A stretch of DNA of 40,495 bases from Anaerovorax odorimutans DSM 5092. Lineage in GTDB: Bacteria; Bacillota; Clostridia; Peptostreptococcales; Anaerovoracaceae. Of the stretch, positions 23,277-33,941 are shown one piece after another (the first letter of the stretch is position 1; each line of letters opens with the position of its first letter). Below the pieces are notes generated by a model that was not told where the DNA came from, ran no database searches, and was given only the letters and a program-made list of their open reading frames with translations. Made by a program: the position numbers and the translations under genes. Where the stretch lies: positions 1 through 40,495 of the forward strand of contig NZ_AUFC01000024.1 in the NCBI RefSeq assembly GCF_000426305.1, read 5' to 3'.

Positions 23277-25748
23277 ATGATAGAACGCTATAATTTCAAC
23301 GAAATTGAAAAAAAATGGCAAAAATATTGGGAAGACAATAAATTATTTAAAACAGATGATGATGAAACAAAGAAAAAGTACTATCTTCTGGAAATGTTTC
23401 CATATCCGTCTGGGAAATTACACATGGGACATGTTAGAAACTATTCAATAGGTGATGTTGCCACAAGATATTTAAAAATGAACGGGTATAATGTATTGCA
23501 TCCAATGGGATGGGATTCTTTTGGATTACCAGCGGAAAATGCCGCTATAAAGCATGGTATTCATCCTAATATTTGGACTTGGGATAATATTAAAGAAATG
23601 AGAGATCAATTAAAAGAATTGGGTCTTTCATATGATTGGGAAAGAGAAGTTGCAACATGCCATCCTGATTATTATAAATGGATGCAATGGATTTTTATTC
23701 AATTTTTTAATAAAGGTCTTGCTTATAAGAAAAAAAATCCTGTAAATTGGTGTCCTTCTTGTCAGACTGTACTTGCCAATGAACAGGTTGTAGATGGCAT
23801 CTGTGAGAGATGTAAATCTCCTGTTGGCAAAAAAGATCTTGAACAATGGTATTTAAAAATTACTGATTATGCGGACAGGCTTTTAACTGATATTGATAAG
23901 CTGGAAGGTTGGCCTAATAAAGTAAAATTAATGCAAAAAAATTGGATAGGTAAAAGTGTAGGTGGTGAAGTAGATTTTGAAATTGAGGGATTTGATAAAA
24001 ATCTCACTGTTTTTACTACAAGGCCTGATACATTATTTGGTGTTACCTATATGGTATTGGCACCTGAACATCCTTATGTGGAAGAATTAACTTTAAATAC
24101 TGAATACGAAAATAAAGTAAAAGATTTTATGAATAAATTACAGTATTTAAATGATATTGACAGAAGTGCAACTAATTTAGAAAAAGAAGGACTATTTATT
24201 GGTAAATATGCAATAAATCCTTTAAATGGGAAAAAAGTTCCTATCTATATTGCAAATTATGTACTTATGGATTATGGTACAGGGGCTGTTATGGCTGTAC
24301 CTGCCCATGATCAGAGAGACTTTGATTTTGCAATAAAATATGGCATTGAAGTTATCCCTGTAATTGATCCCGGTAATCCTGAGATAGACATAAATAATTT
24401 AAAAGAAGCTTTTGTCGCAGAAGGAACAATGATAAACTCAGACCAATTTAATGGAATGAATAATAAAGAAGCTATTATTAAAATAGTTGAATTTTTGGAA
24501 GAAAAGAAAATAGGCAAAAAATCTATTAATTTTAGATTAAGAGATTGGCTGATATCCAGACAGAGATATTGGGGTACACCAATTCCTATGATTTATTGCG
24601 AAGATTGTGGATGGGTTCCTGAGAAGGAAGAAAATCTTCCAGTTATGCTTCCTACGGATGTTGTATTCAGTGGAAAAGGAGAGTCTCCTCTTACTACAAG
24701 TAAGACTTTCCAAGATACTGTATGTCCAAAATGTGGTAAAAAGGCAAAAAGAGAAACAGATACAATGGACACATTCCTTGATTCATCTTGGTATTTCTTA
24801 AGATATACTGATGCAAAAAATAGTGAAGAAATTTTTGATAAGGATAAGGCTAAATATTGGATGCCGGTAGATCAATATATAGGTGGTGTAGAACATGCAA
24901 TTTTACATTTGCTTTATGCTAGATTTTTTACTAAATTCTTATATGATATAGGATTTGCTCCAACAGATGAACCATTCAAGAATCTACTTACTCAGGGCAT
25001 GGTTCTAAAAGATGGTAAGAAAATGTCTAAATCAGTTGGTAATGTAGTAAGCCCTGAGGAGATTATTAATAAATATGGTGCAGATACTGCACGTTTATTT
25101 ATCCTTTTTGCTTCTCCGCCTGAAAAGGAATTAGAATGGTCTGATGCAGGAGTTGAAGGGAGTTTTCGTTTTATAAATAGAGTTCACCGTTTAGTCTTTG
25201 AATTAACAGATATTATTACAAACGTACAAAACAATTATATACTTGAAAGTACAGATGATAAAAAACTTGCTTATGTAATGAATACAACTATAAAAAAAGT
25301 CTCAGAAGATGTAGGCGGAAGATTTAATTTTAATACTGCAATAAGTTCAATTATGGAATTTGTAAATGAATTATATAGATATAAAGAGTTAGAAGATATT
25401 AATTTAGGATTATTAAAAGACAGCGTGGAAAAATTAATTTTAATTTTATCACCGTTTACTCCTCATATTTGTGAAGAAATGTGGCAGCATATAGGACATA
25501 AGGAATCTGTTTATAAGGTGTCTTGGCCAGACTATGATGAAGGGGCCCTTGTAAAGGATACTGTTGAAATTGTAATTCAAATTAATGGTAAAGTAAAAGA
25601 AAGAATTGAAATTGCAAACGGACTTAATAAAGATGAATTTACAGATATTGCAATGAATAATGATAAAGTTAAAGCATTAATAAAAGATAAAAAGATCGTA
25701 AAAATAATTGCTGTACCTAATAAATTATTAAACTTAGTAATTAAATAG
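23277..25748 (+). CDS. leuS: Leucyl-tRNA synthetase
   Basis: LeuS charges tRNA-Leu and edits mischarged products. The 823 residues contain the class I signatures [14 protein letters not shown] near residue 41 and KKMSKS near residue 581, a zinc-type CPSC/CERC module, the CP1 editing domain with TTRPDTLFG, and a second cysteine set (CEDC, CPKC). The length is normal for bacterial LeuS. GGAGG precedes the start. No T-box element is visible upstream, so it is presumably driven from within the operon. Confidence 0.97.
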   Translation: MIERYNFNEIEKKWQKYWEDNKLFKTDDDETKKKYYLLEMFPYPSGKLHMGHVRNYSIGDVATRYLKMNGYNVLHPMGWDSFGLPAENAAIKHGIHPNIWTWDNIKEMRDQLKELGLSYDWEREVATCHPDYYKWMQWIFIQFFNKGLAYKKKNPVNWCPSCQTVLANEQVVDGICERCKSPVGKKDLEQWYLKITDYADRLLTDIDKLEGWPNKVKLMQKNWIGKSVGGEVDFEIEGFDKNLTVFTTRPDTLFGVTYMVLAPEHPYVEELTLNTEYENKVKDFMNKLQYLNDIDRSATNLEKEGLFIGKYAINPLNGKKVPIYIANYVLMDYGTGAVMAVPAHDQRDFDFAIKYGIEVIPVIDPGNPEIDINNLKEAFVAEGTMINSDQFNGMNNKEAIIKIVEFLEEKKIGKKSINFRLRDWLISRQRYWGTPIPMIYCEDCGWVPEKEENLPVMLPTDVVFSGKGESPLTTSKTFQDTVCPKCGKKAKRETDTMDTFLDSSWYFLRYTDAKNSEEIFDKDKAKYWMPVDQYIGGVEHAILHLLYARFFTKFLYDIGFAPTDEPFKNLLTQGMVLKDGKKMSKSVGNVVSPEEIINKYGADTARLFILFASPPEKELEWSDAGVEGSFRFINRVHRLVFELTDIITNVQNNYILESTDDKKLAYVMNTTIKKVSEDVGGRFNFNTAISSIMEFVNELYRYKELEDINLGLLKDSVEKLILILSPFTPHICEEMWQHIGHKESVYKVSWPDYDEGALVKDTVEIVIQINGKVKERIEIANGLNKDEFTDIAMNNDKVKALIKDKKIVKIIAVPNKLLNLVIK

Positions 25749-25783
25749 TTCGGAAAAAAATAATGAAGGAAGGAAATTAAAAT

Positions 25784-27463
25784 TTGAAAATTTTGGAAAA
25801 CAATAAAGGAGGCGGACCAGTTAAAGTAATTCCAATAGGTGGTTTGAACGAAATAGGAAAAAACATGACCCTTTTGGAATATAATGATGAAATTATGATC
25901 ATTGACTGTGGCTTGTCCTTTCCTGAAGATGAAATGTACGGAATAGATATCGTTATACCAGATTTTAGTTATTTAATAAAAAATAAAGAAAAAATAAAAG
26001 GTATGATACTGACACATGGGCATGAAGATCATATTGGTGCTATTCCATATCTTTTGAAACAATTGAATGTACCTATTTATGGCACAAGATTAACCTTAGG
26101 ATTAGTAGGATATAAACTTAAAGAACATGGTCTTCAAGGTAATTTAAATACTATAAAAGCAGGCCAATCGGTAAAAATAGGAGTTTTTAATATACAAACA
26201 ATTAGAACAACTCATTCTATTGCCGATTCTATTGCACTTGCAATTAATACCCCTGCAGGTGTGATATTTCATACGGGAGATTTTAAAATTGATTATACTC
26301 CCGTAGATGGTGAGCCTATAGACTTTCATAAACTTGCAGAGATAGGGAAAAAAGGCGTTTTATTAATGCTTGCAGATAGTACAAATGCTGAAAGGAAAGG
26401 TTACACGGCATCGGAAAGAACTGTAGGAGTAGCGCTTGAGAATATTTTCAGAGGCTCAGAAGCTAGAATTTTAATTGCTACATTTTCATCCAATGTGCAT
26501 AGAGTTCAAAGAATAATAAATACTGCTGTTATGTTTGGAAGAAAAGTTGCCATATCAGGAAGAAGCATGGTTAATGTAGTAAATTTGGCTATAGAGTTAG
26601 GTTATCTTAAAATCCCTGCAAATGTAATTGTAGATATAAATAAAACAAAAAATATACCTGATAAAGAACTTGTTATTATAACTACAGGAAGCCAAGGTGA
26701 GCCTATGTCAGCATTATCCAGAATGGCGTCTGCAGATCATAAAGCAGTTCAAATAAAAAAAGGTGATATGGTGATCTTATCATCAAGCCCTGTTCCAGGT
26801 AATGAAAAGACTGTATCAAATATTGTAAATAAATTATTTGAAAAAGGTGCAGATGTTATATATTCGGATATTGCAGATATACATGTATCTGGACATGCAT
26901 GTGCTGAAGAATTAAAGCTTATTCATTCTTTAATAAAGCCAAAGTTTTTTATGCCTGTACATGGAGAATACAGACATTTGAGACAACATGCTTTAATAGC
27001 TGAAGATTTAGGTATGAGAAAAAATAGGATATTTATTTTAGATAATGGACAGATATTAAATTTAAAGAGGAATAGTGTTGTAAAGGCAAAAGAAGCAGTT
27101 TCATCCAATGCTGTTTTAGTTGATGGATTAGGCGTTGGAGATGTAGGAAATATTGTATTGAGAGACAGAAAATTATTATCTGAATCAGGCCTTATTATAG
27201 TTGTCGCAACAATTGAAAAAGCTTCAGGAATGATCTGTTCAGGACCTGATATAATATCCAGAGGTTTTGTTTATGTAAGAGAAAATGAAGACTTAATTGA
27301 ATCTGCAAGAGAAGTTGTGAGTATTAGGCTAGATAAATGTTACGTTGAAGGAATAAGAGATTGGACTGCATTAAAAAATGCAGTTAGAGAAGAATTAAAA
27401 AACTTTATTTATGAAAAAACTAAAAGAAATCCGGTAATTCTACCAATATTTATGGAGGTATAA
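25784..27463 (+). CDS. Ribonuclease J
   Basis: RNase J is a metallo-beta-lactamase/beta-CASP nuclease with 5'-3' exonuclease and endonuclease activity in mRNA decay and rRNA maturation. The 559-residue chain carries the zinc motif H78-G-H80-E-D82-H83, GGLNEIGKNM at the N-terminus, the beta-CASP core with ATFSSNVHR, and a C-terminal domain. It uses a TTG start; GGAAGGAAA lies just before it and family members begin at this point. I cannot decide between J1 and J2, so no symbol is given. ylbF follows after two bases. Confidence 0.95.
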   Translation: MKILENNKGGGPVKVIPIGGLNEIGKNMTLLEYNDEIMIIDCGLSFPEDEMYGIDIVIPDFSYLIKNKEKIKGMILTHGHEDHIGAIPYLLKQLNVPIYGTRLTLGLVGYKLKEHGLQGNLNTIKAGQSVKIGVFNIQTIRTTHSIADSIALAINTPAGVIFHTGDFKIDYTPVDGEPIDFHKLAEIGKKGVLLMLADSTNAERKGYTASERTVGVALENIFRGSEARILIATFSSNVHRVQRIINTAVMFGRKVAISGRSMVNVVNLAIELGYLKIPANVIVDINKTKNIPDKELVIITTGSQGEPMSALSRMASADHKAVQIKKGDMVILSSSPVPGNEKTVSNIVNKLFEKGADVIYSDIADIHVSGHACAEELKLIHSLIKPKFFMPVHGEYRHLRQHALIAEDLGMRKNRIFILDNGQILNLKRNSVVKAKEAVSSNAVLVDGLGVGDVGNIVLRDRKLLSESGLIIVVATIEKASGMICSGPDIISRGFVYVRENEDLIESAREVVSIRLDKCYVEGIRDWTALKNAVREELKNFIYEKTKRNPVILPIFMEV

Positions 27464-27465
27464 TA

Positions 27466-27795
27466 ATGAATGTTCATGACGAGGCTCGTAATTTAGCAAA
27501 AGTATTAAAAGAATCAGAGGAATATAAAAGCTATAAAGAATTAAAAGAAACTGCATCAAAAAATCCTGAGCTTGTGGAGATGTTGAATGATTTTCAGGCG
27601 AAGCAATTTGAAATTCAATCAAAACAGATGATAGGTGAAGAAATTAGTGAAGACATGAAAGGTCAAATGCAATCACTTTATGAAATTATTATGAAAGATC
27701 CTCTTGCTGCACAATATATGCAAGCAGAAATGAGATTTTCTATGCTTATTAATGACATATATACAATTTTAGGAGAAGTGATTAAAGTTGAATAA
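27466..27795 (+). CDS. YlbF/YmcA family protein
   Basis: The 109-residue, all-helical protein matches the YlbF/YmcA (Com_YlbF) family: KESEEYKSYKELKE, a helix turn, then FQAKQFEIQSKQ. In Bacillus, YlbF with YmcA and YaaT partners RNase Y and affects competence, sporulation and biofilm. Here it directly follows RNase J, which supports an RNA-decay connection. The ribosome binding site TGGAGG is excellent. The end overlaps the M24 peptidase frame if that gene uses TTG 27788. Confidence 0.85.
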   Translation: MNVHDEARNLAKVLKESEEYKSYKELKETASKNPELVEMLNDFQAKQFEIQSKQMIGEEISEDMKGQMQSLYEIIMKDPLAAQYMQAEMRFSMLINDIYTILGEVIKVE

Positions 27796-28489
27796 GAGTA
27801 ATATGGTTAAAACAGAAAAAGAAATTGAAAGTATTTCCAAAGCAGCGGAAATAGGTGATGCCTGTTTTGAACATATATTGGAATTTATTAAGATAGGAAT
27901 GACAGAAAAAGCTGTTGCTGATGAAATAGAAAGATTTTTATTTTCCCATGGTGCAACAGGACTTGCTTTTGATACCATTTGTGTTTCTGGTGAGAGGACA
28001 AATTTACCCCATGGTGAGCCTAGTGATAAGATCATAGAATTTGGCGATTTCGTGACTATGGATTTAGGAGCGATCGTTGATGGATATTGTGGAGATATGA
28101 CAAGAACTATTGCTATGGGCTCTGTAACAGAAGAACAAAAGAAAGTTTATGAAGTAGTTTTAAAGGCACAAACGGAAGCTTGTAAGGCTATTAAATCCGG
28201 TGTTAAATGCTTTGATGTAGATAAAGTTGCCAGAGATATAATTACAGAAGCTGGCTTTGGAGATTATTTTATTCATGGATTAGGTCATGGAGTTGGAACT
28301 TTAGTGCATGAATCACCTACTTTAAATTCAAAAAGTGATGAAATTTTAGCAGAAAATATGGTTGTTACTATTGAGCCAGGAATTTATATTCCTAATAAAT
28401 TTGGTGTTCGTATTGAGGACTTGGCAATTGTGACAAGTTTTGGTATAATAAACAAGGTTAAGTCGAAAAAAGAGCTAATTATTCTTTAA
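27788..28489 (+). CDS. M24 family metallopeptidase, catalytic domain only
   Basis: Numbered from TTG 27788, all five metal ligands of the pita-bread fold are present: D92, D103, H167, E196 and E210. The surrounding motifs SGERTNLPHGEPSDK and GYCGDMTRT are those of Xaa-Pro aminopeptidases, not of methionine aminopeptidases. Relatives are about 350 residues with an N-terminal creatinase domain of about 130; this protein has at most 233 and starts where the catalytic domain begins (VKTEKEIESI). The start is either TTG 27788 (AGGAG 12 bases upstream) or ATG 27803. It lies between ylbF and efp, the usual place of the full-length gene. Confidence 0.88.
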   Translation: MNKSNMVKTEKEIESISKAAEIGDACFEHILEFIKIGMTEKAVADEIERFLFSHGATGLAFDTICVSGERTNLPHGEPSDKIIEFGDFVTMDLGAIVDGYCGDMTRTIAMGSVTEEQKKVYEVVLKAQTEACKAIKSGVKCFDVDKVARDIITEAGFGDYFIHGLGHGVGTLVHESPTLNSKSDEILAENMVVTIEPGIYIPNKFGVRIEDLAIVTSFGIINKVKSKKELIIL

Positions 28490-28551
28490 GTAGTTTTTAG
28501 AGAAAAAAATAATGAAAGAAATTCTTGAAAAAAGAAATGGAGAGATAATAA

Positions 28552-29112
28552 ATGATTTATGCAAGTGATTTTAGAAAAGGTGTAACATTTGATATTAATG
28601 GTGAACCACATATAATTTTGGATTTTCAGCACGTTAAGCCAGGTAAGGGTGCAGCATTTGTAAGAACTAAATATAAGAATATATTAACAGGAGCTACTAG
28701 AGAAGAAGCTTTTAATCCTAATGATAAATTCCCAAAAGCACATATTGAAACAAAAGTAATGCAATACTTATATAATGATGGTGAACTTTACTATTTCATG
28801 GATCAGGAGACTTTTGATCAAGTTCCGTTAATGGAAGATCAGGTTGAAGAAGCTATGAAATTTTTAAGAGAAAATGATATGGCTACAATTAAGTTCTATA
28901 AAGGAAGTGCATTTTTAGTTGAAGCTCCTAATTTTGTAAACTTAAAGGTTATAGAAACAGAACCAGGTGTTAAAGGAGATACAGCTACAAATGTTACAAA
29001 AGCAGCAACTGTTGAAACTGGTGCAGTAATTCAAGTACCGATTTTTATAGAAGAAGGCGAAGTAATTCAGATTGATACTAGAACCGGTGAGTATTTATCA
29101 AGAGCAAAATAA
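28552..29112 (+). CDS. efp: Elongation factor P
   Basis: EF-P relieves ribosome stalling at polyproline. The 186-residue length and three-domain layout are standard, with [12 protein letters not shown] in domain I holding the modifiable loop residue near position 32 and the C-terminal signature around [17 protein letters not shown]. The tip residue of the loop is lysine (PGKGAA). No yeaZ/epmA-type modification gene is nearby. GGAGAG precedes the start and a terminator follows. Confidence 0.97.
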   Translation: MIYASDFRKGVTFDINGEPHIILDFQHVKPGKGAAFVRTKYKNILTGATREEAFNPNDKFPKAHIETKVMQYLYNDGELYYFMDQETFDQVPLMEDQVEEAMKFLRENDMATIKFYKGSAFLVEAPNFVNLKVIETEPGVKGDTATNVTKAATVETGAVIQVPIFIEEGEVIQIDTRTGEYLSRAK

Positions 29113-29115
29113 TGT

Positions 29116-29159
29116 AAATAGCAGGGTATTTGCTTTTTTAAAATACTCTGCTATTTTTT
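29116..29159 (+). terminator. Terminator after efp
   Basis: AAATAGCAGGGTATTT (29116-29131) pairs with AAATACTCTGCTATTT (29141-29156) with one G-U pair, followed by more T. It closes the leuS-efp stretch. The following 230 bases to mltG are A/T-rich with no gene. Confidence 0.85.
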
Positions 29160-29389
29160 AATATGCAGATTTATTAAAAAATGATGTAATATAAAAAATC
29201 TCTTGATTATAGAACTTTATTTAAAGTTTATTTTAGGTGATTTTTTTAATATAGAGTAAATATCAAAAAGTACATAAAAAATTAATGAAAAATTTTATAA
29301 ATATGTTAATATATACAAATGAAAAGCATTATTTTTATTAGTTGATTTATTAATTATATAAATAGTATAAGTAAATTAGAGGAAGTAAT

Positions 29390-30448
29390 ATGGGAAAAAA
29401 GAGAAAATCCAAAGGTGGTAGAAGTTTTGTAAAATTTATATTAACGGTAGCAATATTAATTTTAATTGGTTTTATTGCTTTTACTGTTTATTTAAATACT
29501 GAGTCAAAAGCTTTAAATCCAGGTAATAATAAAGCTGTAAATATTGTGATACCTTCAGGATCGGGGACTGAAGATATAGCAAATATCTTAGAAGAAAATA
29601 AAATTATTGATAATGTTACAGTTTTTAAATTACAGTCAAAAACAAAAGGTTATGAGGGGCGGTATAAGGCAGGAGAATATGTTTTATCCTCGAATATGTC
29701 TATGATAGAAATTATGGATTCTTTAGTAAAAGGCAATACTAATACGATGAGATTTACCATACCGGAAGGTTATACTCTTAACGATATAGAAAATAGGCTT
29801 GCTGAAAAAGGAATGATTAATAATGAAACCTTTAAAAATGAAATAGAAACAGGTATTTTTGATTATAAATTTTTAAAAGATGCTCCTGTGGGTGAAAATC
29901 GCTTAGAAGGATATTTGTATCCTGAAACATATGATGTTTTTACCTCAGCTACAGAGCATGATATTATTGATAGAATGTTAAAACAATTTGATAGCTTGTT
30001 TACAGAAGAATATTACAATAGAGCAGAGGAAATAGGCCTTAATATTAATGAAGTGATTACTATTGCATCATTGATAGAAAGAGAGACTAGAGTTACTGGA
30101 GAAAAAGAAATTATTTCCAGTGTAATAAAAAATAGATTAGAGATTGGTATGCCTCTGCAAATAGATGCAACAGTACAATATGCATTAGGTGAACACAAAG
30201 AAAGATTAACTTATGCTGATTTGAAAGTTGAATCTCCTTATAATACATATAAAATAAATGGAATTCCGCCGGGACCAATTTGTTGTCCAAGCATCGATTC
30301 CATAAAAGCTGCTTTATATCCTGCAGATACTGATTATCTTTATTATGTTTTAAAACCATCTCTTGATGGTACACATGCATTTTCAAATAATTATAATCAA
30401 TTTTTAAAAGATAAAGATGACTATATAAAAAATGCATTTAAGGAGTAA
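29390..30448 (+). CDS. mltG: Endolytic murein transglycosylase MltG
   Basis: MltG cuts nascent peptidoglycan strands and sets their length. The 352-residue protein has a basic N-terminus, one membrane helix (about residues 14-34), a LysM-like region (about 45-105) and the YceG catalytic domain with EGYLYPETYDV, ASLIERET (catalytic glutamate) and IDATVQYAL. It is a membrane-anchored enzyme facing outward. GAGGAAG precedes the ATG. trmR starts three bases after its stop, as in the Bacillus yrrL-yrrM pair. Confidence 0.95.
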   Translation: MGKKRKSKGGRSFVKFILTVAILILIGFIAFTVYLNTESKALNPGNNKAVNIVIPSGSGTEDIANILEENKIIDNVTVFKLQSKTKGYEGRYKAGEYVLSSNMSMIEIMDSLVKGNTNTMRFTIPEGYTLNDIENRLAEKGMINNETFKNEIETGIFDYKFLKDAPVGENRLEGYLYPETYDVFTSATEHDIIDRMLKQFDSLFTEEYYNRAEEIGLNINEVITIASLIERETRVTGEKEIISSVIKNRLEIGMPLQIDATVQYALGEHKERLTYADLKVESPYNTYKINGIPPGPICCPSIDSIKAALYPADTDYLYYVLKPSLDGTHAFSNNYNQFLKDKDDYIKNAFKE

Positions 30449-30451
30449 AAA

Positions 30452-31117
30452 ATGTATATCACAATACCACAAGTAACAGAATACTTAAATGGATTATATA
30501 AGCCGTTAAATGAGGATTTAAGAATACTTAGAGAATATGCTGAAGATAAACATATACCTATTATTTTAAAAGATGCCGAAGAATTAATTTTAAATTATAT
30601 ACGTTTAAAAAAACCAAAGAGAATATTGGAAGTTGGTACTGCAATTGGATACTCTGCTTTATGTTTTGCAACTGTAGATAGTAATGTTCAAGTTACTACT
30701 TTAGAAATTAAAGAAGATATGTATAAGTCTGCGAAGGAAAATATTAAAAAATTTAACTTTGAAGATAGAATAGATGTAATCTTTGGAGATGCAAAAATGA
30801 GTTTAACGGAATTATTTTCGGATTATGAAAAAGGTAAAATTCAGCCGTATGATATGGTTTTTATTGATGCAGCAAAAGGACAATATAAGGTGTTTTGGGA
30901 TGAATGTATAAAAATGCTTAATAATGAAGCTGTTATTATTTCTGATAATGTATTATATAAAGCTATTACAGCATCAGAAGAATTTCTCTCTACAAGAAGA
31001 AATGGAACTATTATGAGAAGAATGCGTGCATTTTTAACTCATATTACAAATTTAGATAATGTAACAACAGCAGTATTGCCTGTTGGAGATGGGTTAGCTA
31101 TAAGTCAATTTAAATAA
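30452..31117 (+). CDS. trmR: tRNA 5-hydroxyuridine methyltransferase TrmR
   Basis: The 221-residue O-methyltransferase carries the SAM-binding motif LEVGTAIGYSAL (about residue 54), an acidic residue after strand 2 (LEIKEDM), and the VFIDAAKGQY/VIISDNVLY motifs of the catechol-type class I family. Its position between mltG and a U32 protein equals the Bacillus yrrL-yrrM-yrrO order, where YrrM (TrmR) methylates 5-hydroxyuridine at tRNA position 34 to 5-methoxyuridine. I assign that role by family plus context. Confidence 0.88.
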   Translation: MYITIPQVTEYLNGLYKPLNEDLRILREYAEDKHIPIILKDAEELILNYIRLKKPKRILEVGTAIGYSALCFATVDSNVQVTTLEIKEDMYKSAKENIKKFNFEDRIDVIFGDAKMSLTELFSDYEKGKIQPYDMVFIDAAKGQYKVFWDECIKMLNNEAVIISDNVLYKAITASEEFLSTRRNGTIMRRMRAFLTHITNLDNVTTAVLPVGDGLAISQFK

Positions 31118-31159
31118 ACTGGCAGATTAACCGTAAAATTATTATGTTAAGAGGTAAAA

Positions 31160-32383
31160 ATGAATAAAGTTGAACTTTTGGCTCCGGCAGGAGATTTAGA
31201 AAAATTAAAAATTGCTATTGATTATGGTGCAGATGCTGTATATTTTGCAGGAGAAATGTTCGGACTTCGTGCTAGCGCAAGGAACTTTGGCATTGAAGAT
31301 ATAAAAGAAGGTGTTGATTATGCACATTCAAAGGGTAAAAAGGCTCATTTGGCACTAAATATTTTTGCACATAATGAAGATATTGAACAATTGCAATCAT
31401 ATTTGAATAAAATTAAAAATATACCTATTGATGCTTTTATTGTATCTGATCCGGGTATAATAATGATGCTTAAAGAAATGATTCCAAATGCGGAGCTTCA
31501 TATGAGTACTCAAGCTAATACCACCAATTATAAGACAGCAGATTTTTGGTATAAACAAGGTGTAAAGAGAATTGTTTTGGCACGGGAACTTACATTCAAA
31601 GAAATTAAATATCTTAGGGAAAAATTACCTGAGGATTTAGAGCTTGAAGCTTTTATTCAAGGTGCTATGTGTATTTCGTATTCAGGAAGATGTCTTTTAA
31701 GTAATTTTATGACAGAAAGGGATGCTAATAGAGGTCAATGTTCTCACCCATGCAGATGGCAATATAAATTGGTTGAAGAGCAAAGACCCGGAGAGTATTT
31801 TCCAATAGAAGAAGATGAAAGAGGTACTTATATTTTAAATTCAAGGGACTTGTGTATGATAGAACACATTCCTGATATTATTGAGTCCGGACTTGCTTCA
31901 GCTAAAATTGAAGGCCGAATGAAGAGTGTTTTTTATGTAGCTACTATTGTTAGTGTATATAGAAAAGCTATTGATACCTATTATGCTAATCCAAAAGGTT
32001 ATGTTTTTAATCCGGATTGGCTTGCTGAATTAAAAAAAGTTAGCCATAGAGAATTTACAACAGGATTTTATTATAATAAACCGACAAATAAGGATCAGAA
32101 CTATCAAACAAGTGCATATAATAGAGAGTATACCTTTGTTGGCATTGTTAAAGATTATGACAAAAATACAGGAATGGCAACAGTAGAACAACGAAATAAA
32201 ATCTGTTTGGGAGATCAAATCGAAGTTTTTGGACCATATACTGATTATTTTTCACAAAAAATAGAAATACTCTTAAATGAAGAAAATAATCCAATAGATT
32301 CGGCGCCTCATGCACAACAAATAGTAAAAATTAAAATGAAAAAGTCCGTTTCTGAAAAATTTATGTTACGAAAACATAAATAG
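31160..32383 (+). CDS. U32 family tRNA uridine-34 hydroxylation protein TrhP
   Basis: The 407-residue protein is a U32 'peptidase' starting LLAPAGDLEKLKIAIDYGADAVY, with the cysteine signature around GAMCISYSGRCLLSN and RGQCSHPCRW, then a C-terminal beta-barrel. U32 proteins of this size (YrrO/TrhP2 in Bacillus) act with prephenate to hydroxylate tRNA U34, giving the substrate of the adjacent TrmR. Bacillus has a second, smaller partner, YrrN, which is not present here. The cysteines may hold an iron-sulphur cluster. Confidence 0.88.
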   Translation: MNKVELLAPAGDLEKLKIAIDYGADAVYFAGEMFGLRASARNFGIEDIKEGVDYAHSKGKKAHLALNIFAHNEDIEQLQSYLNKIKNIPIDAFIVSDPGIIMMLKEMIPNAELHMSTQANTTNYKTADFWYKQGVKRIVLARELTFKEIKYLREKLPEDLELEAFIQGAMCISYSGRCLLSNFMTERDANRGQCSHPCRWQYKLVEEQRPGEYFPIEEDERGTYILNSRDLCMIEHIPDIIESGLASAKIEGRMKSVFYVATIVSVYRKAIDTYYANPKGYVFNPDWLAELKKVSHREFTTGFYYNKPTNKDQNYQTSAYNREYTFVGIVKDYDKNTGMATVEQRNKICLGDQIEVFGPYTDYFSQKIEILLNEENNPIDSAPHAQQIVKIKMKKSVSEKFMLRKHK

Positions 32384-32456
32384 ATGGTATAATATATAAA
32401 TTAAATGGGATAATGTCCCAAATGCTCTTTTAAAATCTAAGGAGGAACAAAATAAA

Positions 32457-33830
32457 ATGCCTACAACACCTGACCCCAGTATGGGATTGGTATTACAATT
32501 ATTATTTTTAGCAGTACTTATTTTAATTAATGCATTTTTTGCCTCAGCAGAGATGGCTATAGTCTCAGCAAATAAGAATAAGCTGAAAGTTATGATGCAG
32601 GAGGGAAACAAGAAAGCAAAGCTATTATTAGATTTGTTAGATACACCTAATAAATTTTTATCTACAATCCAAGTAGCTATAACTTTGGCAGGGTTTTTAG
32701 CAAGTGCATCAGCAGCTACTTCTATCGGGGGACTTATTGGTAAATATTTAACTGAATTTGGTATCCCTTATGGTACACAGGCAGCAATAGTAATTGTTAC
32801 AGTTATATTATCTTATATAACTCTTGTTTTTGGTGAATTATATCCAAAGAGAATTGCACTTCAGCATTCTGAAAAATTAGCTTTAATTTCTGTAAAGCCT
32901 ATAATTTTAATTTCCAAACTTACAGCACCTTTCGTAGCATTATTATCTGTTTCAGTTTCATTTTTAATGAAAGTAACTGGACAGACTGAAGAGTCAAATA
33001 CTGAGGAATACGATGAAGATGAGATTAAGTCAATATTAGAAGTAGGGCAAGAAACAGGTTTAATTAAAGAAGCCGGCAAAGAAATGATAAAGAGTATCTT
33101 CGAATTTGATGATAAGTTAGCTTATGAAGTTATGACACCGCGAACGGACGTTTATATGATTAATATAAACGAAAAAGTGGAAGATTATATTGATGAATTA
33201 TTGGAAAAAAGATATTCTAGGATTCCTGTATATGAAAAAGACAGTGATAATGTAATTGGAATCATATATATGAAAGATTTTATAATACAAGCAAGAAAAC
33301 TTGGGTTTGAAAATGTTGATATTAGAAATCTTCTAAGAAAGCCATATTTAGTACCTGAGAGTAAAAATATAGATGATTTATTCAGAGAGATGCAGGCATC
33401 GAAAGTCCATATAGCTATTCTCATAGATGAATATGGTGGCATGGCAGGAATTGTAACTATAGAAGATTTAATAGAAGAAGTAATGGGTAATATTGATGAT
33501 GAATATGACGATTATGAGGCTAAGCTTGAAAAAATAGATGAGAATACTTACTTAATTGACGGAGCATATTATCTTGATGACTTAAATGAAGAATTAAATC
33601 TTAACCTTGAATCTGAAGAACATGAAACAATAGGTGGCCTTATAATTGATATTTTAGGTGAAATTCCAGAAGAAAATGAACCTGAAGAGAGAATTATAGA
33701 ACTAAAAAATTGTGTTATTAAAATTGAATCAGTAAAAGACCGGAGAATAGAAAAAGTTAAGCTTTATATTATACCGATAAAAGAAGAAGAACTTGAGGAA
33801 GAACTAGAAGAAGCGCAGGCTAAAGAATAA
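32457..33830 (+). CDS. CNNM/CBS-domain membrane protein (hemolysin family)
   Basis: The 457 residues comprise a CNNM (DUF21) membrane domain with about four helices (8-165), two CBS domains (about 210-330, with MTPRTDV and VTIEDLIEEVMG) and a C-terminal CorC/HlyC domain ending in an acidic tail. Homologues transport or regulate Mg2+ and related divalent ions; the name hemolysin is historical. Start ATG 32457 has AAGGAGG upstream. A strong long-loop hairpin follows the gene. Confidence 0.92.
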   Translation: MPTTPDPSMGLVLQLLFLAVLILINAFFASAEMAIVSANKNKLKVMMQEGNKKAKLLLDLLDTPNKFLSTIQVAITLAGFLASASAATSIGGLIGKYLTEFGIPYGTQAAIVIVTVILSYITLVFGELYPKRIALQHSEKLALISVKPIILISKLTAPFVALLSVSVSFLMKVTGQTEESNTEEYDEDEIKSILEVGQETGLIKEAGKEMIKSIFEFDDKLAYEVMTPRTDVYMININEKVEDYIDELLEKRYSRIPVYEKDSDNVIGIIYMKDFIIQARKLGFENVDIRNLLRKPYLVPESKNIDDLFREMQASKVHIAILIDEYGGMAGIVTIEDLIEEVMGNIDDEYDDYEAKLEKIDENTYLIDGAYYLDDLNEELNLNLESEEHETIGGLIIDILGEIPEENEPEERIIELKNCVIKIESVKDRRIEKVKLYIIPIKEEELEEELEEAQAKE

Positions 33831-33856
33831 AAAGATCAATAATTATTAAAAACTAT

Positions 33857-33936
33857 AATACTTTATATTTAATTATATGCATTTCTAGAATTTTATGGCT
33901 AGTTTATGTTTGAAATTTAATATAAAGTATTTTTTT
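33857..33936 (+). terminator. Long-loop terminator after the CNNM gene
   Basis: AATACTTTATATT (33857-33869) and AATATAAAGTATT (33919-33931) are exact reverse complements, followed by T to 33936. The loop is about 50 bases. It separates the housekeeping run from spoIIIAA. Confidence 0.6.
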
Positions 33937-33941
33937 ATTTG

